Source: Stromatinia cepivora (taxonomy: Eukaryota > Ascomycota > Leotiomycetes > Helotiales > Sclerotiniaceae). Taken from it: DNA of 64,000 nucleotides. The translations under genes and the position numbers were made by a program. The notes beneath the pieces are model-generated. The model did not search any database. It was not told the DNA's origin and saw only the letters and a list, made by a program, of their open reading frames with translations. Positions 35,890 through 46,125 of this stretch are shown piece after piece. The stretch spans positions 248,001-312,000 of the forward strand of contig RCTD01000030.1 in NCBI GenBank assembly GCA_014898415.1, in the 5' to 3' direction. Position 1 is the stretch's first letter, and each line of letters opens with the position of its first letter.

Positions 35890-37136
35890 ATGTCTTCCCA
35901 TATTAGGTTGCCCCAAACTCGGTGGCCGTTGGTTGTTGGGGGACTATGTTTGCTTTGGATCTTGTTTCTTGCATCCAATCGAAGTCGCCAGTACATCACA
36001 TCCATTCCTACGAGATTTTCATATGTTGAAAGTATGAGAGGAAAGCCCACCGTGTCTGCAGCCCAGAATAGAACAATGGGATTTGGTGCGATTCTGATGG
36101 CAATATTACCTGAGTAAGTTGTCATGAACGGATACTTGAATGTTTAGACAAATACTAACTTTGGCCACACTAAAGTCGAACCGATCAAATAGACACCGCG
36201 TCTCTCCTCTCATCTTACTCGGATATTGACCTGACCATCATTGATGGAGTAAAATCTGTTTTAGAGAAGACAAGACCGCCAGGAGGAGCTCAATTGACGA
36301 AAGGTCAAATTGGATGTTGGAGGGTGCATATGGATATGATGCGCTATGTTGTGGACCATCGACTCGAAACAGCTCTAATATTAGAAGCTGATGTAGATTG
36401 GGACATGAGAATAAAGGATCAACTGGAAGAACTTGGTAAACATATGCCTGGTGCGAGCAAGACCAGGCCTTATGGTAAGTTTCATGCGGGTAAACAATCT
36501 GACATTAGTTAATATATGGCTCTAAAATGCAGGTTTGGAATGGGATATGCTCTACACAGGCCCGGCTCTACATCTTGCCGACGAGGCAAATCTGGGACCT
36601 GCGATTCGCTATAAAGATGAAACTGTTGGAACTTTAGTTGGATCGGGATATGACAAGATAGAAGCGAACTGGGTTGCTAGAGACCTCGAAGCATACCAAG
36701 CACAAGATCACCAAAGGATTATTCACCGAGCATATAGTAAGCCAGACTAGGTTTTCGGATCAATAGTCCATACACTAACATGAACACTTCCTTCCTAGCG
36801 ACATATGCAACCACAAGTTACATGGTAACGTTGGAAGGCGCGAGACGAATTCTATACCAGCTAGGCTTGCACCAGCAGACTGCTCCTATCGATGTAGATT
36901 TCTTTGAGGCTCTTCATAGAAGAGATCTAAATGGCTTGATCGTTATACCACCTCTTATGCAACAGTGGAAGACAGGAAATGCTGCCAAAGATTCGGATAT
37001 CGAGGATCCTAATCGAGCAGATGGAAGAGCAGGCTCCGGCCCTTGCATCGTGCAAAGTGTGCGGGCAAGTTTACATGATAGCGCTTTCAACAAGTGGAGG
37101 GTAGATTGGATTGATAGAACTGATTTGACAGGATAG
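35890..37136 (+). CDS. Type II membrane glycosyltransferase, GT25-like
   Basis: Exons 35890-36113, 36176-36474, 36533-36736 and 36799-37136 give 354 residues. A single N-terminal hydrophobic segment (about 13-29, WPLVVGGLCLLWILFLA) preceded by an Arg makes a signal anchor, so the catalytic part would face the Golgi lumen. The body resembles GT25 / LPS-glycosyltransferase proteins: KGQIGCWRVHMDMMRYVVD, then ALILEADVDWD with acidic residues of the DxD type, and SYMVTLEGARRILYQL followed by PIDVDFFEAL. Fungal members are annotated as GT25 with unknown acceptors; a role in protein or wall glycosylation is inference. Reading frame intact, unlike the genes to its left. It ends 290 bp before the left end of the transposon. 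Confidence 0.82.
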
Positions 37137-37427
37137 AAGTATGATGAAGCACCAATTAATAGATTTGGTCAAAATTCTGGCCTTGTTCACACAGATGACT
37201 GGATGTCTCTTTCGGGCAGGCGTCTCTTTATTTTTTCAGTCACTCACTTGAGGTATACTGCAAACGCCAAATACAACGTGCTTCACATTGTGTTTCAATT
37301 GAAGGCTCTCGACTAACGAGTACAGACCATTCTCCCCTTGAAGAATGTCCGTTGACACCATTCAAGGTCGCTGCGATGGAAGATGGTGATTTGACGAGAG
37401 TGTTTACATAAACTGGCTGCGTTGATA

Positions 37428-37468
37428 ACCGATTTCCCTACATCATACACGACCCCACATTTTGCACG
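37428..37468 (+). repeat. Left terminal inverted repeat
   Basis: 41 bp, matches the reverse complement of 39572-39612 at 38 positions. The outer TA is the target-site duplication. Confidence 0.9.
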
Positions 37469-37498
37469 TACTTTTAATTTTATAAAATATCAACCACC

Positions 37499-38661
37499 AT
37501 GGATGGATATAATGATGATATACCTTTAGAAGTCTATATGGAGTTTGTATTAACTCAAATTAAAGGGGAAGAGTACCCTAAATATACTCAAATAGCAAAT
37601 TTCTTCAAAATCAATTGTTCAACGCTCTCTCGGCGTTATAAAGGCAAAACCATCTTTTGCAGTATCGCATATATTGAAATTCACCAATCTCTTTTAAAAA
37701 AACAAGAAGAAACTTTAATCGATTAAATTAACAAATTGATACAAAGATCTATGCCTTCTATAAACCGTATAATCAAAAACCTTGTGGAAGAAATTATAGG
37801 CCGTTCTTTAGGGAAAAATTGAACAGCAAATTTCGTGAAAAGATATAAAACATGTTTTCAAAGTCAGTATCTCCGATGTATTAATAATTTGTATATGAAA
37901 ACTGATAATGTTGTTGTATTTGAGCATTTTTATGATTTGGTTTGAATTATTTTGTATTGTTGTTGAATTTTATTATTTAAAAGAATTATATTAATATCTC
38001 TCTTTTTTTTATTTAGTTGATAAAAGTAATTATAAAATACAATATATCATTCAAGAATATATACAATTGGGATGAGAAGGGCTTTATAATTGGTTTAGGG
38101 AGGATTATGAAAAGGATAATGAGTGTTAATATATATGATTATGGTAGAGCTACGAAAATTAGGCAAAATAGATCGAGAAAGTTTATTATCCTTTTAGTAT
38201 ATATATATATCAATAGTATAGTTATTTCATTTATTTTAATTTATAAAAGAGAATCTGGAGATCTATAGAATATATAGATTGATGAAATAGAAGTGAAGGA
38301 TCAGGTTTATTTCGGAATTTCAAGCAATAGATAATCGTCGAATGTATTCGGCCTTATTTGGCTTAATAAGGTCTTTCAATATTATATTCATTCAAAAGTA
38401 GAGAAAGGATATTGTTTATTGATTGTAGATGGTTATTCTAATTATATAAATATGGAATTTATATCGAAATGTAATAAATTGAAGATCATTTTATTGATTC
38501 TCCTTTTTCATTTTATATATCGACTTCAACCTCTTGATGTGGATTACTTCCTTCCCTTTTCGATGAATTATGGTATAGAACTCAATAATCTAATACATAA
38601 AAGCGGAAGTATCGTTAGAATATCGAAATGTAACTTTTGGATGATATTTAAGGTTGCTTGA
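37499..38661 (+). pseudogene. DDE transposase remnant of the Fot1-type element
   Basis: Several in-frame stops and frame changes prevent translation. Recognisable pieces in order: a start MDGYNDDIPLEVYMEFVL with a helix-turn-helix-like IANFFKINCSTLSRRYKGK; NWDEKGFIIG with the first catalytic Asp codon at 38071; LLIVDGYSNYINMEF with the second Asp codon at 38428; and RLQPLDVDYFLPF with the third at 38536. These are the standard blocks of pogo/Fot1 DDE_1 transposases (DEKG, LIxDGHxSH, LQPLDVG). The Lys/Glu-rich ORF at 38965-39162 probably derives from the transposase C-terminus. The element cannot encode its own transposase. Confidence 0.85.
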
Positions 38662-39571
38662 ATTCAATTTATTATTACTCATAATATTTTGAAATCTTTC
38701 GAAAAAGTCGGTATTTATTTTATAAATAAGAATATTATTATTCGCAATATCGAATCAGAGTAAACCTTTATACTATTTATATCGATGCAATTTATAGGGA
38801 ATAAAATAAAGATGTTATATACAATTAAAACTCTTTGTTATCTCAAATTAAAGTTTCGTTTCAAATAAGATCCTGATATCATTCAGAAGTTTTTTAAGGT
38901 TGTATTTATATATACAGTTAATACTAATATTCAATTATATAGAGCAAAAGGTTTAGAAGAAGTTTTGAAGATTGAAAGAAAGAAAAGAATCTATTCTAAA
39001 TGTTTAAATCTAATAGAGGAAAAGGGCGGAAATGCTTTTTTATATTCTTTTTTGCAAATCGAAAGAGCTAGAATTTATCAATCGATGAAAGCATTAATTG
39101 CTAAACAGAAGAAGGAAATTGAGAAACAAAAGAAAGCCGAAAAAAAAATTGAAAAGGAATAGAAGAATAGAATGATTAAAGAGAGGGTAGTATAAAGGGA
39201 GGTCGATTATCAAATTATATATGATATTAAAGAGGAGATGAAAAAAGCTCGAAAATCATTAATATCTTTTATTAAAAGAGTACAAATGATTCAAAAATGT
39301 TTTTTTATTATAAATCTAATATTTTAAGAAGTTATAAAGGATTACGATATTGTAGAGATTGATAAATCAGTGGTGAAAGGAGGGGGGGGGGTATTATGTT
39401 CAAAGGCCGGGCGATGTATTAAGGTTTCGTCGAAATTGAAAATGTAAAGGTTTTTTAATTCTATAGGATAATACTATATCTCTTTATTGCTCAAAAAGAA
39501 TTGTAGCTTTATATCTTATAATTTATAATTAATATCGAATTTTGAAGTGATCGTAGTAGGAATATGAGGGG

Positions 39572-39612
39572 CGTGCAAGATGTGGGGTCGTGCACGATGT
39601 AGGGAAATCGGT
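39572..39612 (-). repeat. Right terminal inverted repeat
   Basis: 41 bp, partner of 37428-37468. At the three mismatches this copy keeps C/G-type bases where the left copy has A or T, so the left end carries more RIP-like change. Confidence 0.9.
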
Positions 39613-39801
39613 TATATTAAATGCTTCGTAATCAATTGGCTCTTAATCTTCCCCACCATGAGCCCAAGGTGTGGATCTAGTAGTTCAACAGTGAACCCTA
39701 TCCAGTGAAAGTTCGAAGGGTAAATAAATATTTATTCCAGGAATAGCAGCACCTTCTTGAAGTGTGCGTCGACGAATTTAACATTCAAGCAACAGGTCAT
39801 T

Positions 39802-42390
39802 ATGCTTACAGCACGGAAAGTTCCTAGAGCATGCCAGTCATGTAGATCTCAACTCCTTTCTCTTTTCGAATATGGATTCACAAGACCCACTGCTTCAACC
39901 GCTTCTTCACATTCACGATATCGCGACCTCCGCCATCGATCAATTCAGCCTCATCCTAATACCTTACGATTATTCTCCACGACCCTTACTCGATCAGACG
40001 AATCTCCAACTAGTAAACCTCCGACAGAGTCTGAGATAGAAACGGCGGCGGCAGCAGCAGCGGAAATTGAGTCGGTGGTGAGACAAGCTAGACAAACATT
40101 TGGTGAAACCCTGCCAAAGGATTATCTATCTGTCCAGGAGTATCAATTATATGAGAGATTGTATGGTCCACCACTACGAGAAACCAGACCAGAGGATTTA
40201 GAATATCTGCAGGTAGAGGAGGAGGATATTGAAGAAGATGGGCCATCTAGGAATATTCTTTTGAGGGAGAACGCTGATGGCGAATTTCAAGAGGTTGAAT
40301 TCGATCCAGAGCTAGGATTTAAAGTTGTGGAAGATGGTAGTGTTGGATTTGCTTCTGCAAGCGAGGGCGAAGAATTAGAATTTGAGGAGGGGAGGGAGCC
40401 TGATATGGAACTGGAGGCTGAGGAATTATTGATGGCCACTGAGGCTCCTGCGGGAGCAGATACTACTAATATGACATTCCAAGGTCAAAACCAAAGAGAG
40501 GTAGATGCTATTGCACGACTACAACGCGATATGGACGAGGCGATGGCACGAGCAGCAGAGCAAGAAGATACTGTTTTTGACGAGGACTATGAGGAGGAAG
40601 AGTCGTCAGAGGAATCCGAAGAAGAATTATTCGAAGACGAAGAGACTTTTGACGAAGATGATTACGATTCATATATGAGCTCGGATGAAGTTCGTACACA
40701 TCCACATACTAGGACCGCTAGATTTGGCACATCCCCAAGGACTATATCGCTGCCGAAAGAACAATTTGTTACACCGATTACTGAACTTCTAGAGAGAACA
40801 AGCATAAAACACGTCACAGCAGCTGCACAAGAGGCATTTGGTGGAAAGTGGTTACCGTATTCTTCTTCCACCCCGAACGTAGGAAAGCTTAAGCTTTTGC
40901 CACAAAAACATGTTGGGCTTGATGCTTCACAACATAGGATGAGCGAAATTGAAGCAGATGCATATTTGGCAGGGGTAATGTCGGGTACTTATACTTCTGT
41001 CATGAGTACATTGGTCGAAGTACGGAAACGGCTAGGATCTGAATGGATTCGTGAAATGTTATTTAGGGAGGGCGGCCAAGGTCCACGAATTCTTGACGCC
41101 GGAGCTGGTGGAGCTGGTATCGTAGCATGGAAAGAGATTTTGCGAGCTGAATGGGATGTGTTAAAGGATGATGGCATTGTTGAAGGCGACGAGCCTCCGT
41201 CTGGGAAGCACACTGTTCTCACCGGAGCAGATGCATTAAGACACCGGGTTTCACGATTCCTCGACAATACTACTTTTCTCCCTAGACTTCCTGATTATGT
41301 CCATTCATCCAGTGGGGAAGCCCAACTTGATGGTGGACCTGCACAACCTAGGAAAGTATATGACTTAATTATTGCCCCGCATACTTTATTTCCATTGAAG
41401 GAAGATTATCGCCGAAAGCACATGGTGCAGAATCTCTGGTCAATGCTTGATCCCAAAGGAGGCGTACTTATTTTGATAGAAAAGGGTTTACCGCGTGGAT
41501 TCGAGGCTATAGCAGGAGCTCGCTCTCTTTTACTTGACTCACATATCTCTTCCCCTGGCGACGAAACTGTCGAAAAGGAACTCCAGTCCCTTTCTGATAC
41601 CGAAGGACGGTTCATGGAGAAAGAGGAGGGTATGATCATTGCACCATGTACTAATCATACAAAATGCCCGATGTATCCAGTTCCAGGTCTTACCCCTGGC
41701 AGAAAGGATTTCTGTCATTTTGAACAGCGATATATCCGTCCACCTTATCTACAAAAAATTTTGGGTGCTTCTTCTCGCAATCACGAAGACGTTAGATATA
41801 GTTACCTTGCAGTGCGAAGAGGTATTGATGGTAGGAAAGAAGAAGCTATTCTTCAAGGAGATGCTGCAACTGACCAATCGTTTGCGGGTTATGAGGAGCA
41901 TGATTTACCAGATGGCCCAGATATACCTGCAGAGGGGAATGTACCGTTCCATCCATTGTCGCTTCCACGATCCATGCTCCCACCTCTCAAACGCCATGGG
42001 CATGTCACTTTGGATGTCTGTACACCATCAGGCAAGTTGGAACGATGGACTGTTCCTAAGAGTTTCAGTAAGGTTGCGTACCGTGATGCTAGGAAATCGA
42101 AATGGGGAGACCTCTGGGCACTTGGTGCCAAAACACGGGTCCTCAGACAGCCTAGACTAGGAAGAGGAGGAGTGGGTGCAGTGAACAGCAAGGGATCCAA
42201 GCCCGGAAAGGTTCTCAGCAAATCGGCTGCCAAGAAGAAGAAGAATAAGTTCAATATTATCATGGGCCGCGATGGTATGGAAGGTCTCGAGGAAAGCAGA
42301 GATTCCAAGCGAATCTTCAAGCCCGAGAAAAGAACAAAGGGGGGACGATTTGTCAAGCCGAAGAAGCCCATTACTGAGGATGACATATGA
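39802..42390 (+). CDS. RSM22: Mitochondrial ribosomal small-subunit assembly factor Rsm22 (METTL17)
   Basis: Single-exon gene of 862 residues. The ATG at 39802 starts MLTARKVPRACQSCRSQLL, an Arg-rich, acid-free presequence suited to mitochondria; the frame is open further upstream but lacks an ATG. Residues about 85-310 are acidic and low in complexity (EEEESSEESEEELFEDEE). The Rsm22 methyltransferase-like fold then begins; ILDAGAGGAGIVAW (from about 430) is the SAM-type glycine loop. The C-terminal region has Cys616 and Cys622 in CTNHTKCPMYP and Cys638 in DFCHFEQRY, matching the cysteines that bind an Fe-S cluster in METTL17/Rsm22. Rsm22 acts in mitochondrial small-subunit assembly. The basic tail (KKKKNKF, KPKKP) is an extension. 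Confidence 0.92.
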   Translation: MLTARKVPRACQSCRSQLLSLFEYGFTRPTASTASSHSRYRDLRHRSIQPHPNTLRLFSTTLTRSDESPTSKPPTESEIETAAAAAAEIESVVRQARQTFGETLPKDYLSVQEYQLYERLYGPPLRETRPEDLEYLQVEEEDIEEDGPSRNILLRENADGEFQEVEFDPELGFKVVEDGSVGFASASEGEELEFEEGREPDMELEAEELLMATEAPAGADTTNMTFQGQNQREVDAIARLQRDMDEAMARAAEQEDTVFDEDYEEEESSEESEEELFEDEETFDEDDYDSYMSSDEVRTHPHTRTARFGTSPRTISLPKEQFVTPITELLERTSIKHVTAAAQEAFGGKWLPYSSSTPNVGKLKLLPQKHVGLDASQHRMSEIEADAYLAGVMSGTYTSVMSTLVEVRKRLGSEWIREMLFREGGQGPRILDAGAGGAGIVAWKEILRAEWDVLKDDGIVEGDEPPSGKHTVLTGADALRHRVSRFLDNTTFLPRLPDYVHSSSGEAQLDGGPAQPRKVYDLIIAPHTLFPLKEDYRRKHMVQNLWSMLDPKGGVLILIEKGLPRGFEAIAGARSLLLDSHISSPGDETVEKELQSLSDTEGRFMEKEEGMIIAPCTNHTKCPMYPVPGLTPGRKDFCHFEQRYIRPPYLQKILGASSRNHEDVRYSYLAVRRGIDGRKEEAILQGDAATDQSFAGYEEHDLPDGPDIPAEGNVPFHPLSLPRSMLPPLKRHGHVTLDVCTPSGKLERWTVPKSFSKVAYRDARKSKWGDLWALGAKTRVLRQPRLGRGGVGAVNSKGSKPGKVLSKSAAKKKKNKFNIIMGRDGMEGLEESRDSKRIFKPEKRTKGGRFVKPKKPITEDDI

Positions 42391-43598
42391 AATGTTTTTT
42401 TGTACTATACGAATTATACCATGTTTGCATACAGTGGACAATTTCTGAGACATCTACCTATGCTTCTCTGCTCCACAATTTGATTCTAAGAATTTATGCC
42501 GCATAGGGAAGCATATGTCTTCTAGAAAGAATGTCTTCGTATTTCGATGAACTCCGGGAGAATTTCAATATATATCAACCCCTGAAGTACGGTTTATTTG
42601 ATCATCCAATTTCCATTTCTCCAAATCAATGTTCCACCGTGGATCAATGAGTGGGCCAATCGATCAACACCGCCGCTTGGTCCGTGATTCCGAGTACAAA
42701 TCGAACATTGATTGAATTTGAAAGTAAAAGGGATTTCTTTCTTTGTAGAATCTTCAAATTTATATTCATCAGTGTCTATTTTTAAATGTCAACAGAGAGG
42801 ATTTTAGAAGGATTCCATCACACACGGTAGAGAACAACGTTTAAGCATGGATCCATAGCCTGCGTATATGTGCACAATTACTCCATAGGATTATACCCCT
42901 TTTTTTCCAACACAGCAAGCTTTCCTAGATCCATTCAGATACAGTTTGGACCCACCAAATCATCTACCGAATAACCGAACGAATCTAATCAAATCTCTTT
43001 TGCTTCAACTTTTATCTCATTAGCGGCTAGTAAACCAATAGATTTTCATAATAATGTATTACAAAATTTAACCTCATTTAATACAACTGCACTATTTATT
43101 CTGTCCCCTCAATTTCCAATTCTCATTCCCCATACCCAATCTAATGCGACCCAAAAGTAGGACCTGGTAGTCTGCAGGTTAACCGTTAAGAAACGATCCT
43201 TTCAAGGTTTGAATATATCAATGTCTTATTTCTTATTGTCAATGCTTGGGATGTATTCTTGGTACCAATAACCTTCTTTCTATTTTGATTAAATTTTTTG
43301 TCTTTGAATAGCTGTCTACTTGTCTACCGTCTACCGTCTACCTGTAGACCTGATATTGATTGATTAGCATTTCACCGCCATCATCACCTACCTGTCCCTG
43401 TCGCTCATTTTACAGTATTGAATCTTCGGTGTGCACTCTCATTACTACCATTCGTTTTCTTAACAGTATAGTATTTTCCTTATTTTTTTTATTTTTTTGT
43501 TCTTGCTTTTGTCATTTTTGCATGTCTATAGAGTGAGCATTTGTTTTGTTTCCGTGGAAAACATTTGGGCGCGCACGAAAAGTGCATTCAATATAATT
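42391..43598. other. Intergenic region
   Basis: 1.2 kb without a supported gene. Short TCTACCG-type repeats lie at about 43313-43345. The right end is the promoter and 5' UTR of the following gene. Confidence 0.5.
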
Positions 43599-44528
43599 AT
43601 GGAATACCGTCTCCGTCTCTCCTTTCTTTTGTTGCCAGCGGTAAGCTGGGCGTCCGTAATCTCAACACCACCTTCTCCTGATAGAAGTCCCGAATCTAAT
43701 GAGTATGTACCAACCAAGTCGTTGATTGATGATGTTACTTTACTCCCCTTTCACAATACTAACCATACATTTCGCAGAATCAAACAACCAAACTCCATAT
43801 CCTCTTCAGTCTGCACATCAAACTGCAACCCACCATCAACCTCATCCTCCCAAGGTCTCGAACTCCGCGAATACAGCGAATACCACACGCACTCCTTCCA
43901 CCACGCTAAATACGATGCCCATGAATCTCCATCCGGTCCTCACATTCCCACTTCGTGGAAAGTAGCTATTGGCGTCAACGCCTTTGTACTTGTAATAACG
44001 GCATCGATATTAGGAATGTTAGTTTGGATACTGAGGAAAGAATATAGGAAGAGGAAATTACTGCAAGGAGATCCGACGTATGTGGGTGCAAAAGATGGGT
44101 TTGGAAGACGAATGAAGAGTGCGCGGAGTAGTCGGGGGATGGGAAATGGAAGGGGTGGAAGAGCGAGGGCGTGGAGTTATGATCCGATTCGAGAAGAGGA
44201 GGAGGATGGTGAGGGGATTGGAGAGGGTGTTAGATTAGGGGGTTTGGGAGTGCAGGGTGTAGAAGGGGGAATGAGTATGCCGATGGGAATGAACGATACA
44301 TTAATTGTTCCGGGAACGGAAAAAGAAACACTAGAAGATGCGAAGGGAAAGGGAAAAGAAGGTACAAAAGCCAAGAGAGCATGGAGGGGGAAACACGTAC
44401 GATTTTCGAGTTGGGGTGATGAGATTGAGCCGATGGATACGATGGCGGTTGTGGCGGGTAGTAGCGGGAAGGAAAATGGCGTGGCGGCCTTGAGGACGGA
44501 AACTCATGAATATGTACAAACACCTTGA
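43599..44528 (+). CDS. Single-pass membrane protein of unknown function
   Basis: Start MEYRLRLSFLLLPAVSWASVIS is a good signal peptide. A 75-nt intron (43703-43777) has GTATGT, a TACTAAC branch site and TTTCGCAG, so exons 43599-43702 and 43778-44528 give 284 residues. Because 75 is a multiple of three and contains no stop, retention would simply add 25 residues. The luminal/extracellular part (about 23-93) is Ser/Pro-rich with a CTSNC pair and His/Tyr-rich SEYHTHSFHHAKYD. One transmembrane helix (about 97-119) precedes a basic stop-transfer KEYRKRK. The cytoplasmic part is Gly/Arg- and Glu-rich, with KHVRFSSWGDEI near the end. No family recognised; the topology resembles fungal surface sensors, but that is only analogy. 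Confidence 0.7.
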   Translation: MEYRLRLSFLLLPAVSWASVISTPPSPDRSPESNEYVPTKSLIDDVTLLPFHNTNHTFRRIKQPNSISSSVCTSNCNPPSTSSSQGLELREYSEYHTHSFHHAKYDAHESPSGPHIPTSWKVAIGVNAFVLVITASILGMLVWILRKEYRKRKLLQGDPTYVGAKDGFGRRMKSARSSRGMGNGRGGRARAWSYDPIREEEEDGEGIGEGVRLGGLGVQGVEGGMSMPMGMNDTLIVPGTEKETLEDAKGKGKEGTKAKRAWRGKHVRFSSWGDEIEPMDTMAVVAGSSGKENGVAALRTETHEYVQTP

Positions 44529-44893
44529 GTTATTTTTTTTCTCTTTGTCGAATATCCTATTTACGGGGCGGGAAGGGCGGAGGAGGGGTGGTACATACGT
44601 TCTTTATGGAGGAATAGTGTATGCATATGTGTATGTGTATGTAGATATAGATGGGAGTGTGTATATTGGGAGCAAAGCATGGTACGTCAGAGCAGCGGAG
44701 GACAATGCGCGCATTTATCTACCGGTATGGCGTTTGATTAAGTTCATACAGTTTATTGATTTAAATTTAGTGGGGTTAGGCGGGGTGTGGAAGTTGAAGT
44801 TTTTTTTTTTTACCTATTCTCATTCATTCTCATCCTCATTCTCATACATACTTATTCTACATATCAAAATAACAAAGTTCAAAAATCTTACTT

Positions 44894-44958
44894 TCTCCTC
44901 TCCTCTCCTCTCCTCTCCTCTCCTCTCCTCTCCTCTCCTCTCCTCTCCTCTCCTCTCC
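44894..44958. repeat. TCTCC pentanucleotide microsatellite, 13 copies
   Basis: Thirteen perfect tandem TCTCC units over 65 bp, followed by a degenerate copy. It is a likely length-variable marker between strains. Confidence 0.97.
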
Positions 44959-45040
44959 GTCCCTCTCCTCATCTTCTTTATCTCAAACCCCAAACTCCGA
45001 ATATATCATACTATACCACTCATTACACAAATACAATTAT

Positions 45041-45065
45041 ATTTTATTTTATTTTATTTTATTTT
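45041..45065. repeat. ATTTT pentanucleotide microsatellite, 5 copies
   Basis: Five perfect ATTTT units in 25 bp, 80 bp beyond the TCTCC array. Confidence 0.95.
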
Positions 45066-45253
45066 GCTAGTAGCTAGGTAGTAGGTATCATATGAATATG
45101 CCCCCGAAGCCATATTAACCTTATGCGTTGGCACAGAAAGTATTTAGGCCAGGCTCGCTCCATTTACAGTCCGACCGGAACCCAAACGCCTACCATGTAA
45201 CTCCTACGCTCGAATAGCACCTGCCATATTATGATAGCAGTCATGATTTTGGA

Positions 45254-46125
45254 CTACAATGGCAGAATATGACAACCCAAAAGACCTCTGCCTCCCCAGT
45301 TTCTTCGTGGCGTCAAAGTAAATTGCAGCTCTTGGCGCCCTAAATCCCGTGAAACTTTCACGGTAACCTCGCGCTATTATGGGTAGAGATCAGTAAGGCT
45401 CTCGCATATCTTGTAGTGATTTAAGAAACATACGCCCTCGTTTCCTTGTACACATTCTGCAACCCTCTTTAAGCCATCATGGTTCGCATGATTGACATAC
45501 CCAAAGTTTCTGATTGTATCCCCGGTTTTTAAGCCTGCATCATCAGCAGGGCTTCCGGCTGCAACACTATTGACCTTCGCGAATGGCAGATCTAAGGGTG
45601 CTGGCTCGTCAAAGGAAGCTATAATCTCACTAGCCTGGGCGTCGCTGACGGCGGGCTCCTCTGTTTTTGGGTCTTCGGCAAGTCTCGCAAAATGTTCATG
45701 GATATGCCTCTCAATAACGCTCATAAGAGCTTTGTAGTCATTTTTGAGATGAATTATTCGTGATCTAGTAGTTCTAACTTTAAAGGAGAAATTAGTCTAA
45801 ATCATACTTTTGGAGCTCGAATACTTACTTTGTGCAACATCTAGATCTGCTCGAGGGAAACCATCGGGTGTCAGAAGCCGTGTAGTCATATCCACACCAT
45901 GCTGCTCAATGTTAGCAGAAAGCCTATGTGACTCTAAATAAAACCTGCCGAGTCGAGGACACCACTCAAAGCTTTAATTTCAGCTTCTATATCGTCTTTC
46001 TTAGTCTGAAGTTGAGAAAATGTGAGGCCATCCGTTTGCATTCCATTTGTAGCTGCTGGACCAGAGGTAGGGCCGGATGGAACTGTAGGCGCATGTAGAT
46101 TTTCCATATTTAAAGGTAATCCCAT
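45254..46125 (-). CDS. NAS2: 26S proteasome assembly chaperone Nas2 / PSMD9
   Basis: PDZ-domain chaperone that holds Rpt5 during assembly of the proteasome regulatory particle base. Exons 46125-45949, 45901-45829, 45777-45434 and 45373-45254 give 237 residues (yeast Nas2 is 220). N-terminal coiled-coil KKDDIEAEIKALSGVLDS, then HGVDMTTRLLTPDGFPRADLDVAQIRTTR (in two exons), is diagnostic of the family. The PDZ part includes FAKVNSVAAGSPADDAGLKTGD, and the C-terminus RNWGGRGLLGCHILPL is fully typical. The first intron (45902-45948, 47 nt) only fits the frame as a GC-AG intron: the obvious GT three bases further gives the wrong phase, while GC gives the conserved LDS-HGVD junction. A second Met seven codons in (MENLHAP) could be the start. 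Confidence 0.9.

Larger units (their letters stand above)
37428..39612 (+). mobile_element. pogo/Fot1-type DNA transposon, complete ends, mutated interior
   Basis: The element is 2185 bp, bounded by 41-bp terminal inverted repeats at 37428-37468 and 39572-39612, beginning ACCGATTTCCCTACATC. The repeats differ at three positions, all transitions. A TA dinucleotide flanks each end (37426-37427 and 39613-39614), the target duplication of Tc1/mariner elements. The interior is very AT-rich with many stops. It is not the size reported for Botrytis Flipper (about 1.8 kb). Confidence 0.9.
44529..45253. other. 3'-3' spacer with microsatellites
   Basis: The spacer between converging genes contains two pentanucleotide arrays listed separately and no gene. 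ORFs across the arrays are artefacts of the repeats. Confidence 0.6.

Noticed and set aside
44506..45081. ORFs spanning the TCTCC and ATTTT arrays
   Set aside because: Low-complexity translation of microsatellites beyond the stop of the membrane-protein gene.
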